This document shows, in pieces, positions 7,794 to 15,627 of a stretch of 50,196 nt of DNA. Below the pieces are notes generated by a model. It searched no databases and was not told the origin of the DNA. It saw nothing but the letters and a program-made list of their open reading frames with translations. Location: contig NZ_QMIG01000030.1 in assembly GCF_003287285.1 (NCBI RefSeq), forward strand, positions 1 through 50,196, given 5' to 3'. The stretch's first letter is position 1, and each line of letters starts with the position of its first letter. The position numbers and the translations under genes are program-made. This stretch comes from Phytoactinopolyspora halophila (GTDB lineage Bacteria > Actinomycetota > Actinomycetes > Jiangellales > Jiangellaceae).

Positions 7794-8791
7794 GCGGCGC
7801 GCACCTCCTCGATCCGTACCGGGCGATGTTCGAGCCGCGACCGCGTGGACGCCTCGGCCACGTAGAAGCTCTCCAGCGCATCGGCGACGGTGCACGGGCT
7901 GGCCAGCTCGCCCTTCGCCACGTTGATGAAAGCGTTGATCTCTGCCCGGTACGCCGGAAGGAATCGCGACCAGAATTCCCGAAATGGAGGATCCGTGGGA
8001 AAGTCGACGCCCGGTTCCGCGGAGATCAGGGCGGACTGCTCGTTCAACCCGACGGCGTAGGTGGCCGCGGTCCCGGCGACCTCCATCCGCACGTCGTAGC
8101 CGCCACCGTTGTACCGGGAGCCCTGGGCGGTGACGATCGTGCCGTCGTCGAGCGTGAGCAACGCGGCCGACTCGTCGACGTCGCCGGCGTCGGAGAAGTA
8201 CGCGGCACCACGATTGGCGCCCGTCGCGTACACCTCGGTGACCTCACGCCCGGTCACCCAGCGCAAGATGTCGAAGTCGTGCACGTGGCAATCGCGGAAG
8301 ATACCTCCAGAGTAGGGCACGTAGCCCGCCGGTGGCGGCTCCGCATCTGCTGTGACCATGTGCACCCTGCGCAGCTCTCCGAGCGAGCCCGCCCGGACGG
8401 CCTCGCGCGCCGCCGTGTACCCGGCATCAAACCGGCGCATGAAGCCGATCTGGTGAGCCACACCGGAACGCTCCACTTCACCGAGGACCTGGACGGTGCC
8501 CGCGACGTCCGGCGCGACCGGCTTCTCGCAGAAGAACGGCAACCCGGCGCGGGCGGCAGCGGTGATGAGATCGGCATGCGCCGAGGTGGCGGCAGCGATC
8601 ACGACGGCGTCGGCACCGTCGTAGGCGTCCTCGGTACGCTCCACTGACCGCACTCCCAGATCGGTCGCGACCTTGGCCGCACGCTGCGGATCAGCATCGG
8701 CGATGACGACGTCGGTGACATCTGGATGCTGCCGGACCACGTCCGCATGAGAAGCTCCGATACGCCCGACCCCGACGAACCCGATCCGCAT
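7790..8791 (-). CDS. iolG: Inositol 2-dehydrogenase (Gfo/Idh/MocA family)
   Basis: A 333-residue oxidoreductase with N-terminal Rossmann motif GFVGVGRIGASHA, the cofactor-site FFCEKPVAPD and the catalytic GGIFRDCHVHDFDILRW, containing the Asp and His typical of inositol dehydrogenases. It oxidises myo-inositol (or a stereoisomer) at C2 with NAD+. It is the first gene of the minus-strand iol operon, and its start at 8791 faces a 267-bp gap that should hold the operon promoter. The iolC start overlaps its stop. Substrate preference (myo-, scyllo- or chiro-inositol) cannot be told from the sequence. Confidence 0.9.
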   Translation of the reverse strand: MRIGFVGVGRIGASHADVVRQHPDVTDVVIADADPQRAAKVATDLGVRSVERTEDAYDGADAVVIAAATSAHADLITAAARAGLPFFCEKPVAPDVAGTVQVLGEVERSGVAHQIGFMRRFDAGYTAAREAVRAGSLGELRRVHMVTADAEPPPAGYVPYSGGIFRDCHVHDFDILRWVTGREVTEVYATGANRGAAYFSDAGDVDESAALLTLDDGTIVTAQGSRYNGGGYDVRMEVAGTAATYAVGLNEQSALISAEPGVDFPTDPPFREFWSRFLPAYRAEINAFINVAKGELASPCTVADALESFYVAEASTRSRLEHRPVRIEEVRAA

Positions 8792-8897
8792 GTTGCCGCT
8801 CCCGTGTGTTGAAACCGTGCCCAGAGGATTCCCGCCCGCGATGCCCGTACCGACGATGGGGTCCCACGATGGCGAGTCTGCTCCGAACCGATGCGAA

Positions 8898-8928
8898 CGT
8901 CAAGATTTGTCCTGACATTCTTACGTCA
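8898..8928 (-). promoter_or_regulatory. Possible iol operon promoter/operator region
   Basis: In the 267-bp gap between iolG and tRNA-Asn the minus strand has a -35-like TTGACG (8903-8898) with AGACTC after 18 nt, a weak -10. Just upstream is a short inverted repeat TGAC-N8-GTCA (8913-8928), a possible repressor site. No iol regulator gene is in the window. The evidence is pattern only. I see nothing else in 8792-9058. Confidence 0.3.
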
Positions 8929-9058
8929 TATCGTCGACCTCACGCTACCGGGTTCAGCGCGCGCCGACCGATCGGGGTCGCGGGCCAACCGATTGGGAAT
9001 GCGCGGGCGGTTCCTGGTAATCTTTAGCTTCGGTTGGCACGTTGTATGTGCTGCCCGG

Positions 9059-9131
9059 TCCCGCATAGCTCAATTGGCAGAGCATCTGACTGTTAATCAG
9101 AGGGTTGCTGGTTCGAGTCCAGCTGCGGGAG
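9059..9131 (+). tRNA. tRNA-Asn (GTT)
   Basis: The cloverleaf is complete: acceptor TCCCGCA pairs with TGCGGGA, the D-arm is AGCTCAATTGGCAGAGCA, the anticodon loop CTGTTAA has GTT at 9092-9094, and the T-arm is GCTGG-TTCGAGT-CCAGC. The discriminator is G and the 3' CCA is not encoded. A weak hairpin (ACCTGC at 9141-9146, GCAGGT at 9157-9162) follows and may end the transcript. Confidence 0.97.
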
Positions 9132-9250
9132 CCCCATCTGACCTGCACTTTTAGTAGCAGGTTCCGGGTTTATAGGTCGATTTTCGCCGTCGACAGCAAC
9201 GTTTACAGCAATGGAGCGTTACGCGCGGCACGCAGCATGACAGGGGCGGG

Positions 9251-9568
9251 CTAGCTCGCGGCCGCAGAACATGCCGCCAGCGAGCTCATCGCCCTCACTC
9301 CGGTTAATCTGAGCCATGCGGCGCACGCCGCGACCTCGGTTCCACTGCCCCCTATGGCGGAGGCACAGGCTGCGGTCCGCGTCGGTGTCACGTCGTAGCC
9401 ATGCAAGCGCAGAGTCTCCTGGCAATCGTAGAGCGAGAGTGGCTCGACGTGATCCCCAACGTGAGTCGCTCCGCCTGGCGGCGCCGCGTGTGGAAGGACT
9501 GACGCTCCCGGTGCGAGGAGTAGTACAGCGCCAAGTGCCAGCGTAAGGACAGACCGAAGTCGGCGCAT
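9251..9568 (-). CDS. Small secreted cysteine-containing protein, unknown function
   Basis: A 105-residue protein. ATG 9568 is preceded by AAGGGGG about 7 nt upstream, which decides the start over the longer frame to 9706. The N terminus MRRLRSVLTLALGAVLLLAP is a classical signal peptide with Ala-rich cleavage region. The mature part of about 75 residues has four Cys (YDCQET, AACAS, AACAAW, AACSA), suggesting two disulfides. I do not recognise the family. It is divergent from the YezG-like gene at 9857 and lies alone after tRNA-Asn. The 288-bp gap to 9857 shows no other gene. Confidence 0.6.
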   Translation of the reverse strand: MRRLRSVLTLALGAVLLLAPGASVLPHAAPPGGATHVGDHVEPLSLYDCQETLRLHGYDVTPTRTAACASAIGGSGTEVAACAAWLRLTGVRAMSSLAACSAAAS

Positions 9569-9856
9569 GATGGATCCCCCTTTTGAGGTGACATGCTCGC
9601 CATCAGGATTGGCGGCGAGACAGGAAAAGCCGCGTACGCTCGTTGAGGCGTCTCCACGAGTGGCTCGTGCCACACCCTTCGGACCGTGCCATTCGCGCAC
9701 TGACATTCACAAGGGGCCAGAATTTTGTCATCACCACTCTGACGGTTATCTGCCTATTCACGAGAAATCTGTTCCGGACATGGCGTTCACATGACTCAAC
9801 GTTGTAGCGATTCGACAGTGACGACGCCACGAGTGGATTCGAGGTATGGTCGATAA

Positions 9857-10456
9857 ATGAGCGACGAGGGCGGCTCAATCGAGTTCCCTGACGGACGGCG
9901 CTTCAGCGAGGCGGACCTGGTCCAGGAGATTCGCAGGTCGCTGCTTGGGCCTGCGCAGGATGCCGAATCGGCCACGACCGACGAGTACGGCAATCCGCTC
10001 CCTCAGTTGAACCTGGATGAGCGGCCTCGTGAGACGGATGATGCCTTGTCGAGAATAGGGTACGCGTTGCTGGCTCAGCTGCCGGAGCGCTGGGAGACCG
10101 CGATTCTCGAGATGGCGGTCGCAGCGGATGATGTCCGGGCGACTGCAATCGTGAAGGTGCAAGACAGCGATGACGCCTCGTACGCCGTGCGGTTCTTCTT
10201 TCCAGACGTTGAGCCAGATCTTGCTGCCGCGTGTGTGGAGCTGCGGCGATCAATGTATGAGCCACACGGACACGGCGCCTGGTACAACATTCAGATCAAG
10301 CTAAATCGCGACGGCACGATCGTCCCAAGCTACGACTTCTCCAACCCACCATTTGTCTTATGGGGCCCCAACGAAGTCGACCTGGTACGCCGCGACCACG
10401 AGCTCTACCCGCGCGACCCCGAACTGCTACCGGCCTGGCATCCAAGCCGGGCATGA
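9857..10456 (+). CDS. YezG/DUF600-like protein (possible immunity protein)
   Basis: A 199-residue acidic soluble protein with no signal or membrane segment. The region RIGYALLAQLPERWETAILEMAV, then YAVRFFFPD and the C-terminal YDFSNPPF with YPRDPELLPAWHP resemble the YezG-like family, which includes immunity proteins for polymorphic toxins. The resemblance is by eye and only moderate. No toxin gene is adjacent, so if it is an immunity protein it is an orphan. ATG 9857 has a weak GAGG about 12 nt upstream. The 185-bp gap to phoD (10457-10641) holds nothing I can identify. Confidence 0.5.
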   Translation: MSDEGGSIEFPDGRRFSEADLVQEIRRSLLGPAQDAESATTDEYGNPLPQLNLDERPRETDDALSRIGYALLAQLPERWETAILEMAVAADDVRATAIVKVQDSDDASYAVRFFFPDVEPDLAAACVELRRSMYEPHGHGAWYNIQIKLNRDGTIVPSYDFSNPPFVLWGPNEVDLVRRDHELYPRDPELLPAWHPSRA

Positions 10457-10641
10457 CTCTTCAGCGAGAGCCGGCGTCGGCACGATTCAACGATTGACTC
10501 GTTGTTCGACACCACGCCACCCGGCCACCGCATCGATCCGCCGTGCTGGTCAGTGATCGAGTGGAGTTTGGGCACGTTGTGTGTGACGAATCGGCCGCTA
10601 TCACGACCGCTGTCCCGCACGGCCCCGGCCAGAACTCCACG

Positions 10642-12174
10642 CTAGGCAGGCGTGAGGCCAGGCTGACCATCCTCCATGACGAACGATGCGGCAGTGCGCA
10701 CACTAGAGGTCGTCTCCTCGACGGTGTCGACCAGGCGGAAGTCACCCTGGCATTCCCGCGCCGAAACCCGGAAGGCGACATAGCCCCGCCCGCTGCCCTT
10801 CAGCCGGATATGCGGATTGTCCGGATCCGGATCCATATCCGCGCTCTGGTCGGTGTCCCCGCCGCTGCTGATGGACGTGCCGGTGAACTCGCCGCCCACG
10901 GTGGCCGACTCGGGATCCTGGAAATCGGCCTTGATGTTGGCCGCGCGGTTAGCGTGGATATCCCCGGAGAGGACCAGCGGGTTGCGTGCCCGCCCGGTGG
11001 CCAGCTCGTCGAGAATGCGCTGGCGCGCCACCCGGTAGCCGTCCCACTTGTCGCTCTCCAGGCCGACGTCGGCGTCCTCGAAGAACGGGACCTGCTGGGC
11101 CAGCACGTTCCACCGGGCGCTGGATGTGGCGAGCTCGTCGAGCAGCCATCGCATCTGCTCGTCACCGAGCATCTTCCGCTCCGGGTCCCATGCCTCGGGC
11201 GAGTCGGCCTCCGGATCGTCCACCTGGTCGCTGCGGTATTGCCGGGTGTCCAGCAGGTTGATGGTGGCGAGATCGCCCCAGTGCAGCCTCCGGTACATCT
11301 GGATGTGCGACCCCGACGGGCGCTGCGCCTCACGCAGGGGCATGTGCTCCCAGTACGCCTTGAACGCGGCGGCCTTGCGCCGGGCAAACTCCTCGGGCGG
11401 CACGTCCGGATCGGCATCGTCGGCTGTCCAGTTGTTCTCCATCTCGTGATCGTCGAACGTCATCGCGAACGGTGCGGCGGCGTGCATCGCCCGAAGATCT
11501 TCGTCCGACTTGTACTGGGCCAGCCGCACCCGGTACCCGGCGAGGTCCCTGACCTCTTCGGACGGCACGTGCCCCCGTCCCAGGCTGCCCTGCGCCCCGC
11601 CCTCGTACATGTAGTCGCCGAGGTGGAAGACGATGTCCAGGTCCTCGTCGAGCATGTTCTGGTAGGAGGTGTAGTAGCCCGCCGGGTAATTCTGGCAGCT
11701 GGCGATGGCAAACCTCCACACGTTGGGCATCTGGCCGTGCCCGGGCGCGGTGCGCATCCGGCCAACCGGGCTGATCTCGCGCTGCACCCGGAACCGGTAG
11801 AAATACCATCGCGCCGGGTCCAAACCGGGCACGTCGATATGCACCGAGTGCGCGTCGTGCGGCGTGGCTCGCGTGACGCCCCGCCGCACGACCCGGGAGA
11901 ACCGCTCGTCGTGGGCGACTTCCCACTGCACCGGCACGTCCCGCGAGGGCATGCCGCCCGAGCCGTCCAGCGCCAGCGGCTCGGGCGCCAGGCGCGTCCA
12001 GATCACCACGCGCTCGGGCAGCGGGTCCCCGGATGCCACCCCGAGGCTGAACAGGCCATCTGGGAGGCGCCCACCGGCCGGCGCGGCCCATGCCCCGGCC
12101 GCCGGGGCGAGCACCGTGGCGGCGGTCGCGCCGCCGAGCTGGAGGAAACGTCGACGTCCGAGTTGCTGGCTCAT
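10642..12174 (-). CDS. phoD: PhoD-family alkaline phosphatase/phosphodiesterase, Tat-exported
   Basis: A 510-residue protein. The N terminus has GRRRFLQLGG (residues 6-15) followed by an Ala-rich hydrophobic stretch ending AWA, a twin-arginine signal peptide. An N-terminal beta domain (FSLGVASGDP, VVIWTRL) precedes the metallophosphatase core with FAIASCQNYPAGYYT, FHLGDYMYEGG (about 184-193), FDDHEMENNW and LSGDIHANRA, the metal ligands of PhoD. The family uses Ca2+/Fe3+ to hydrolyse phosphomonoesters and diesters outside the cell. ATG 12174 has GGGAGGAG a few bases upstream. It stands alone; no Pho box was recognised in 12175-12348. Confidence 0.92.
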   Translation of the reverse strand: MSQQLGRRRFLQLGGATAATVLAPAAGAWAAPAGGRLPDGLFSLGVASGDPLPERVVIWTRLAPEPLALDGSGGMPSRDVPVQWEVAHDERFSRVVRRGVTRATPHDAHSVHIDVPGLDPARWYFYRFRVQREISPVGRMRTAPGHGQMPNVWRFAIASCQNYPAGYYTSYQNMLDEDLDIVFHLGDYMYEGGAQGSLGRGHVPSEEVRDLAGYRVRLAQYKSDEDLRAMHAAAPFAMTFDDHEMENNWTADDADPDVPPEEFARRKAAAFKAYWEHMPLREAQRPSGSHIQMYRRLHWGDLATINLLDTRQYRSDQVDDPEADSPEAWDPERKMLGDEQMRWLLDELATSSARWNVLAQQVPFFEDADVGLESDKWDGYRVARQRILDELATGRARNPLVLSGDIHANRAANIKADFQDPESATVGGEFTGTSISSGGDTDQSADMDPDPDNPHIRLKGSGRGYVAFRVSARECQGDFRLVDTVEETTSSVRTAASFVMEDGQPGLTPA

Positions 12175-12348
12175 GGTGGGCTCCTCCCAACGTCTGCGAG
12201 TTGTCGCACACGCTAGGGAGCCGAGATGTCGGCCCGGTGACGCCGAAACGGCCGCCCGTGGGCCGGCGTTCAACCCGAAGCTGACGAAGAACGGCCAACC
12301 GCTCTGGACCACCCTCGACGCCGGCGACGTCCGTTGACGGTGTTCGCG

Positions 12349-12765
12349 TCACTCGCTCGTCTGTAACCCGAGGATCTCCAGATAGTGCGGGTTGTAGATC
12401 AGACCGAGGACGTTCCCGAACGGGTCGAGCACGGACGCGGTGATCCAGCCCGCCTCGCGGTGGATGATCGGCTGGTATTCCGTCGCACCCATCGACAGCA
12501 GCCGTTCGAACGCGGCAGGCACGTCGTCGACGTGCCAGTACATGACGACCCCGCCCGGACCGCTCGCCGCGTCCTCGGGTGCGTAACGCCGGTCGATGAT
12601 GCCCAGCTCGTCCTGGTAATCGCCGATGCGGAACTCGACATAGGCGGGCGGTCCCTCTTCCGGGCGGACGAAATACGGCTCGGCACCCAGCAGCTCGGCG
12701 TACCAGCGTGCGGCCACCGTCACGTCGTCGGCCCAATAGCTGATCGTGGCGAATCCTCGAAGCAT
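12349..12765 (-). CDS. VOC (glyoxalase/bleomycin-resistance fold) protein
   Basis: A 138-residue single-module VOC protein: MLRGFATISYWADD opens the first beta-alpha-beta unit, YWHVDDVPAAFERLLSMGA the second, and ASVLDPFGNVLGLIYNP is the typical closing strand. Functions in the family range from lactoylglutathione lyase to drug sequestration, so the substrate is unknown. ATG 12765 has GAGGAAG 6-7 nt upstream. It is divergent from the WYL regulator at 12867, and the 101-bp gap contains a perfect operator-like inverted repeat (12825-12847), so it is probably the direct target of that regulator. Confidence 0.85.
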   Translation of the reverse strand: MLRGFATISYWADDVTVAARWYAELLGAEPYFVRPEEGPPAYVEFRIGDYQDELGIIDRRYAPEDAASGPGGVVMYWHVDDVPAAFERLLSMGATEYQPIIHREAGWITASVLDPFGNVLGLIYNPHYLEILGLQTSE

Positions 12766-12824
12766 CGTTCTTCCTCTCGTCGTGGCGGCGGTTCCGCCCG
12801 GGATGACGCCCATCATTCCGCGTG

Positions 12825-12847
12825 AAGTGCTCACCAACTGAGCACTT
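12825..12847. promoter_or_regulatory. Probable operator of the WYL regulator
   Basis: A perfect inverted repeat AAGTGCTCA-N5-TGAGCACTT lies in the gap between the divergent VOC gene and the WYL regulator. The symmetry and the placement 20 bp before the regulator start suggest autoregulation and control of the VOC gene. It argues against the upstream GTG at 12822 as the regulator start, since the repeat would then be coding. Confidence 0.7.
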
Positions 12848-12866
12848 TTCTGGAAGACTTCGATGC

Positions 12867-13814
12867 GTGCGTGCTGACCGGCTCGTCGCGGCCGTCTTGC
12901 TCATGCAGGCGCGTGGGCGGGTGACCGCTGCCGAGCTCGCGGACGAGCTCGAAGTGTCCGTCTCCACCGCGCGCCGCGATCTGGAGGCGCTGTCCACGGC
13001 CGGCATTCCGGTGTACCCGCAGCGCGGGCGCGGCGGCGGATGGTCCCTGATCGGCGGCGCGCGCACCGACCTCAGCGGCCTGTCAGCCACCGAGGCACAG
13101 GCCCTGTTCCTGCTCGTCGGCCCGGCCGCGGCCGTCTCGGACGAGGCCAAGGCGGCCTTGCGCAAACTCGTGCGAGCGCTGCCGCAGACCTTCCGGGCCG
13201 ACGCCGAGGCCGCCGCCAGCGCCACCATGATCGACCCCACCCGCTGGGGCGAGCGCGGCCGCGAGCGACCGCAACTGGTCGACCTGCTGCAGTCAGCCGT
13301 GGTACAGCGGCGAAAGGTCCACCTCACCTACACCAACAGCACCGGAGAACGCAGCGAGCGCCGCATCGATCCGTGGGGTCTGGTCGACAAGGACGACATC
13401 TGGTACCTCATCGCCGGAACCGAACACGGGCGACGCACCTTCCGCGTCGACCGGATCGTCGAGGCCCAGCAGATCGATCAACCCGCCGAGCGTCCCGACG
13501 GCTTCACCCTTGCCGCCGCCTGGCACGAGACCGTCGACGAGGTGGAGCAACGCAGATCTCGCACCTGGGCAACCGTGCTCATCGAACCCAGGTTCGTGCC
13601 GGTACTGCGCGATCACTTCGGGCGACACTGTCACTCCGACGGCGAAATCGACGGGCGCGCCAGGATCCGTCTCGCCGCACCGACCCCATTGGACATTGCC
13701 CGTAAACTCGCCGGCTGGGGCGGCATGATCGACGTCGTCGAACCAGCATCCGTGCAAGCCGAACTGGGCCGTATCGGGGCCGAACTCGCCAGCCGCTATC
13801 GGCACCGCACGTGA
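12867..13814 (+). CDS. WYL-domain transcriptional regulator (YafY type)
   Basis: A 315-residue protein. Residues 1-60 form a DeoR-like winged helix-turn-helix (MQARGRVTAAELADELEVSV, then STARRDLEALSTAGIPVYPQ and the wing GRGGGW). A WYL domain follows (KVHLTYTNSTGERSERRIDP, then WYLIAGTEHGRRTFRVDRI), and a C-terminal WCX region closes the protein. WYL domains bind nucleic acid or small ligands and control the attached HTH. GTG 12867 is chosen because GGAAG lies about 10 nt upstream and the operator ends at 12847. The likely target is the divergent VOC gene. Confidence 0.87.
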   Translation: MRADRLVAAVLLMQARGRVTAAELADELEVSVSTARRDLEALSTAGIPVYPQRGRGGGWSLIGGARTDLSGLSATEAQALFLLVGPAAAVSDEAKAALRKLVRALPQTFRADAEAAASATMIDPTRWGERGRERPQLVDLLQSAVVQRRKVHLTYTNSTGERSERRIDPWGLVDKDDIWYLIAGTEHGRRTFRVDRIVEAQQIDQPAERPDGFTLAAAWHETVDEVEQRRSRTWATVLIEPRFVPVLRDHFGRHCHSDGEIDGRARIRLAAPTPLDIARKLAGWGGMIDVVEPASVQAELGRIGAELASRYRHRT

Positions 13815-13921
13815 CTAACAACGCCGGCAAGCTCAGACGGAGACGGCATCACGAGCACGGCGACGGCTCGCCGGAGGATCCCCGAGGTGAACAGCGAGCG
13901 CAGCCCGGGCAACCCGGCCCG

Positions 13922-14452
13922 TCACGCGCGGCGGATCTGATCGCCCTCCACCACGATGCTGATCTCCTCCAGGGCCTGCTCGGCGGGGCCCTGCTCCACC
14001 GAGCCATCGACCGCCGAGAACTGGCTGCCGTGACACGGGCAGGTGATCAGCCCATCGGCCGCCTCGTCCACCGCACATCCTCGATGGGTGCAGACGTTGC
14101 TGAAGGCCACGAACTCGCCTTCCTCCGGCTGCGTCACGACGATCTCGGGCCCCTCGAGGATGACACCGCCGCCGACCGGCACATCGTCGACGCTCGCCAG
14201 CGCCTCCGCACTGTCCGACGTCTCCGTCTCCCCGGCTCCGTCCTCCGGAGTGGTGTCGCCCTCGTCAGTGGGGCTTGCGTCGCCGGTGGCGTTGTCCGGG
14301 CTCGCCGCGCCACCGGGCTCGTCCGCCGGCTCGTCGTCGCCACACGCGGCCACCAGTCCACCGAATCCCACGGTGCCCATGGCCATCAGCGCGGTCCTGC
14401 GGCCTACCTCAACTCGATGGCCCGACCCTCGATGGCTCGACGCGCTCGCCAT
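13922..14452 (-). CDS. Rieske [2Fe-2S] protein, Tat-exported lipoprotein-like
   Basis: A 176-residue protein from ATG 14452, which has GGAGGG 10 nt upstream; a longer start at ATG 14497 is possible. The N terminus has GRRTALM and a hydrophobic segment ending LVAACG, a twin-arginine signal with a lipobox Cys. About 50 residues of Asp/Glu/Thr/Pro-rich linker lead to a compact Rieske domain with CTHRGC and CPCHGS, giving the two Cys and two His ligands. It is the small actinobacterial exported Rieske type rather than the QcrA subunit, which has transmembrane helices. The redox partner is unknown. It is divergent from the hydrolase at 14656. Confidence 0.88.
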   Translation of the reverse strand: MASASSHRGSGHRVEVGRRTALMAMGTVGFGGLVAACGDDEPADEPGGAASPDNATGDASPTDEGDTTPEDGAGETETSDSAEALASVDDVPVGGGVILEGPEIVVTQPEEGEFVAFSNVCTHRGCAVDEAADGLITCPCHGSQFSAVDGSVEQGPAEQALEEISIVVEGDQIRRA

Positions 14453-14655
14453 CCTGGCCGTTCCCTCCGTGCCGCCGCTGTCTCTGCTGTCATCCATGAT
14501 CTCTGTACGATGCCGCAGCCCTCGTGGATTGCACGGATCCCGATACCCGCCGGCGGCGAGCTACTGGGGCTACCGAGCATCTCGGCATCACGGTCCGGAA
14601 AACAGGAACGGAACGTGCACGATGAGTTCCGCGTTCCCATCAGGTCTACATCCAC

Positions 14656-15558
14656 ATGGCAGAGCAATTGGTGACGGTCACCGGCGTCGAGCTGTGCGTG
14701 GAGACGTTCGGCGACGACACGGACCCTGCGGTCCTGTTGATCTCCGGCCTGGCCGCTTCGATGGACTGGTGGGATTCCAGGTTCTGTGAGCGGCTTGCCG
14801 AACAAGATCGCTTCGTCATCAGGTACGACCATCGAGACACCGGCCGGTCCGAGGCCTCGCCGGTGGGCGAACCGTCGTACTCATCCGGTGACCTCACGAA
14901 CGACGCGATCCGTGTCCTTGAGGCGTTGGACATTGCTCACGCCCACATCGTCGGGGTGTCCGCCGGTGGCGGTATCGTTCAAGAGCTGGCGGTGCAGCAC
15001 CCTGACCGGGTACTCACCCTGACGTTGATAGCGACCTCTCCCGCCGGAACACGCGCAGATCAGAGGCCGTTGCCGCCGGTGGACGCCCGGCTCGCCGCGA
15101 CGTTCGAGAACCCGCCGCCCGAACCCGCCTGGGACGACCCCGACGCCGTCGTGGACTACATCGTCGCCGGGGAGCGCAACTTCGCTGGCTCGCTCGGATT
15201 CGACGAGGAACGGGTGCGCCGCGTGGCGAGTACCCTGGTCGAGCGCACGCGCGACATCAGGGCAAGCATGGCGAATCACTGGTTGCTCATCGAATCCGGC
15301 GCGTCCACGACGTTCCGGCTCGCCGACATCGACGTGCCAACTCTGGTCATGCACGGCACGGATGATCCCCTGTTTCCGTTTGGCCACGGTGAGGCGCTGG
15401 CCGCCGACATTCCGGGCGCCACGCTCGTAGCGCTGGAAGGGATGGGACACGAGGTGCCGCCGCCAGATCTATGGGACGTCGTGGTGCCTGCCATCGCGCG
15501 GCACACGTCGCAAGGGGCGCCTCGGCATGCGCGACATGGCGGCCCACGATCTTCGTGA
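14656..15558 (+). CDS. Alpha/beta hydrolase
   Basis: A 300-residue alpha/beta-hydrolase-fold protein. Oxyanion region LLISGLAAS and YDHRDTGRS precede the nucleophile elbow VGVSAGGG (Ser). The acid is in HGTDDPLFP and the base in GMGHEVP, so the catalytic triad is complete. The pattern fits the large family that includes esterases, haloperoxidase-like and aromatic-ester hydrolases (for example DnrP/RdmC-like methylesterases); the substrate cannot be assigned. It is followed 69 bp later by the receptor-channel fusion, on the same strand. Confidence 0.85.
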   Translation: MAEQLVTVTGVELCVETFGDDTDPAVLLISGLAASMDWWDSRFCERLAEQDRFVIRYDHRDTGRSEASPVGEPSYSSGDLTNDAIRVLEALDIAHAHIVGVSAGGGIVQELAVQHPDRVLTLTLIATSPAGTRADQRPLPPVDARLAATFENPPPEPAWDDPDAVVDYIVAGERNFAGSLGFDEERVRRVASTLVERTRDIRASMANHWLLIESGASTTFRLADIDVPTLVMHGTDDPLFPFGHGEALAADIPGATLVALEGMGHEVPPPDLWDVVVPAIARHTSQGAPRHARHGGPRSS

Positions 15559-15627
15559 TCGGCAGCCGCGACAGCCAGCCGGCCGGCCCAGATTGACGCA
15601 TGCTGCGGCCCGGCCGAGACTCTCCGG

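Noticed and set aside
9059-9131. tRNA-Asn as an attachment site of an integrated element
   Set aside because: No integrase, no direct repeat of the tRNA end and no change of gene style next to it.
11330-13327. 665-codon minus-strand frame across phoD, the VOC gene and the WYL regulator
   Set aside because: It crosses three real genes in other frames and shows only fragments of frame-shifted PhoD-like sequence.
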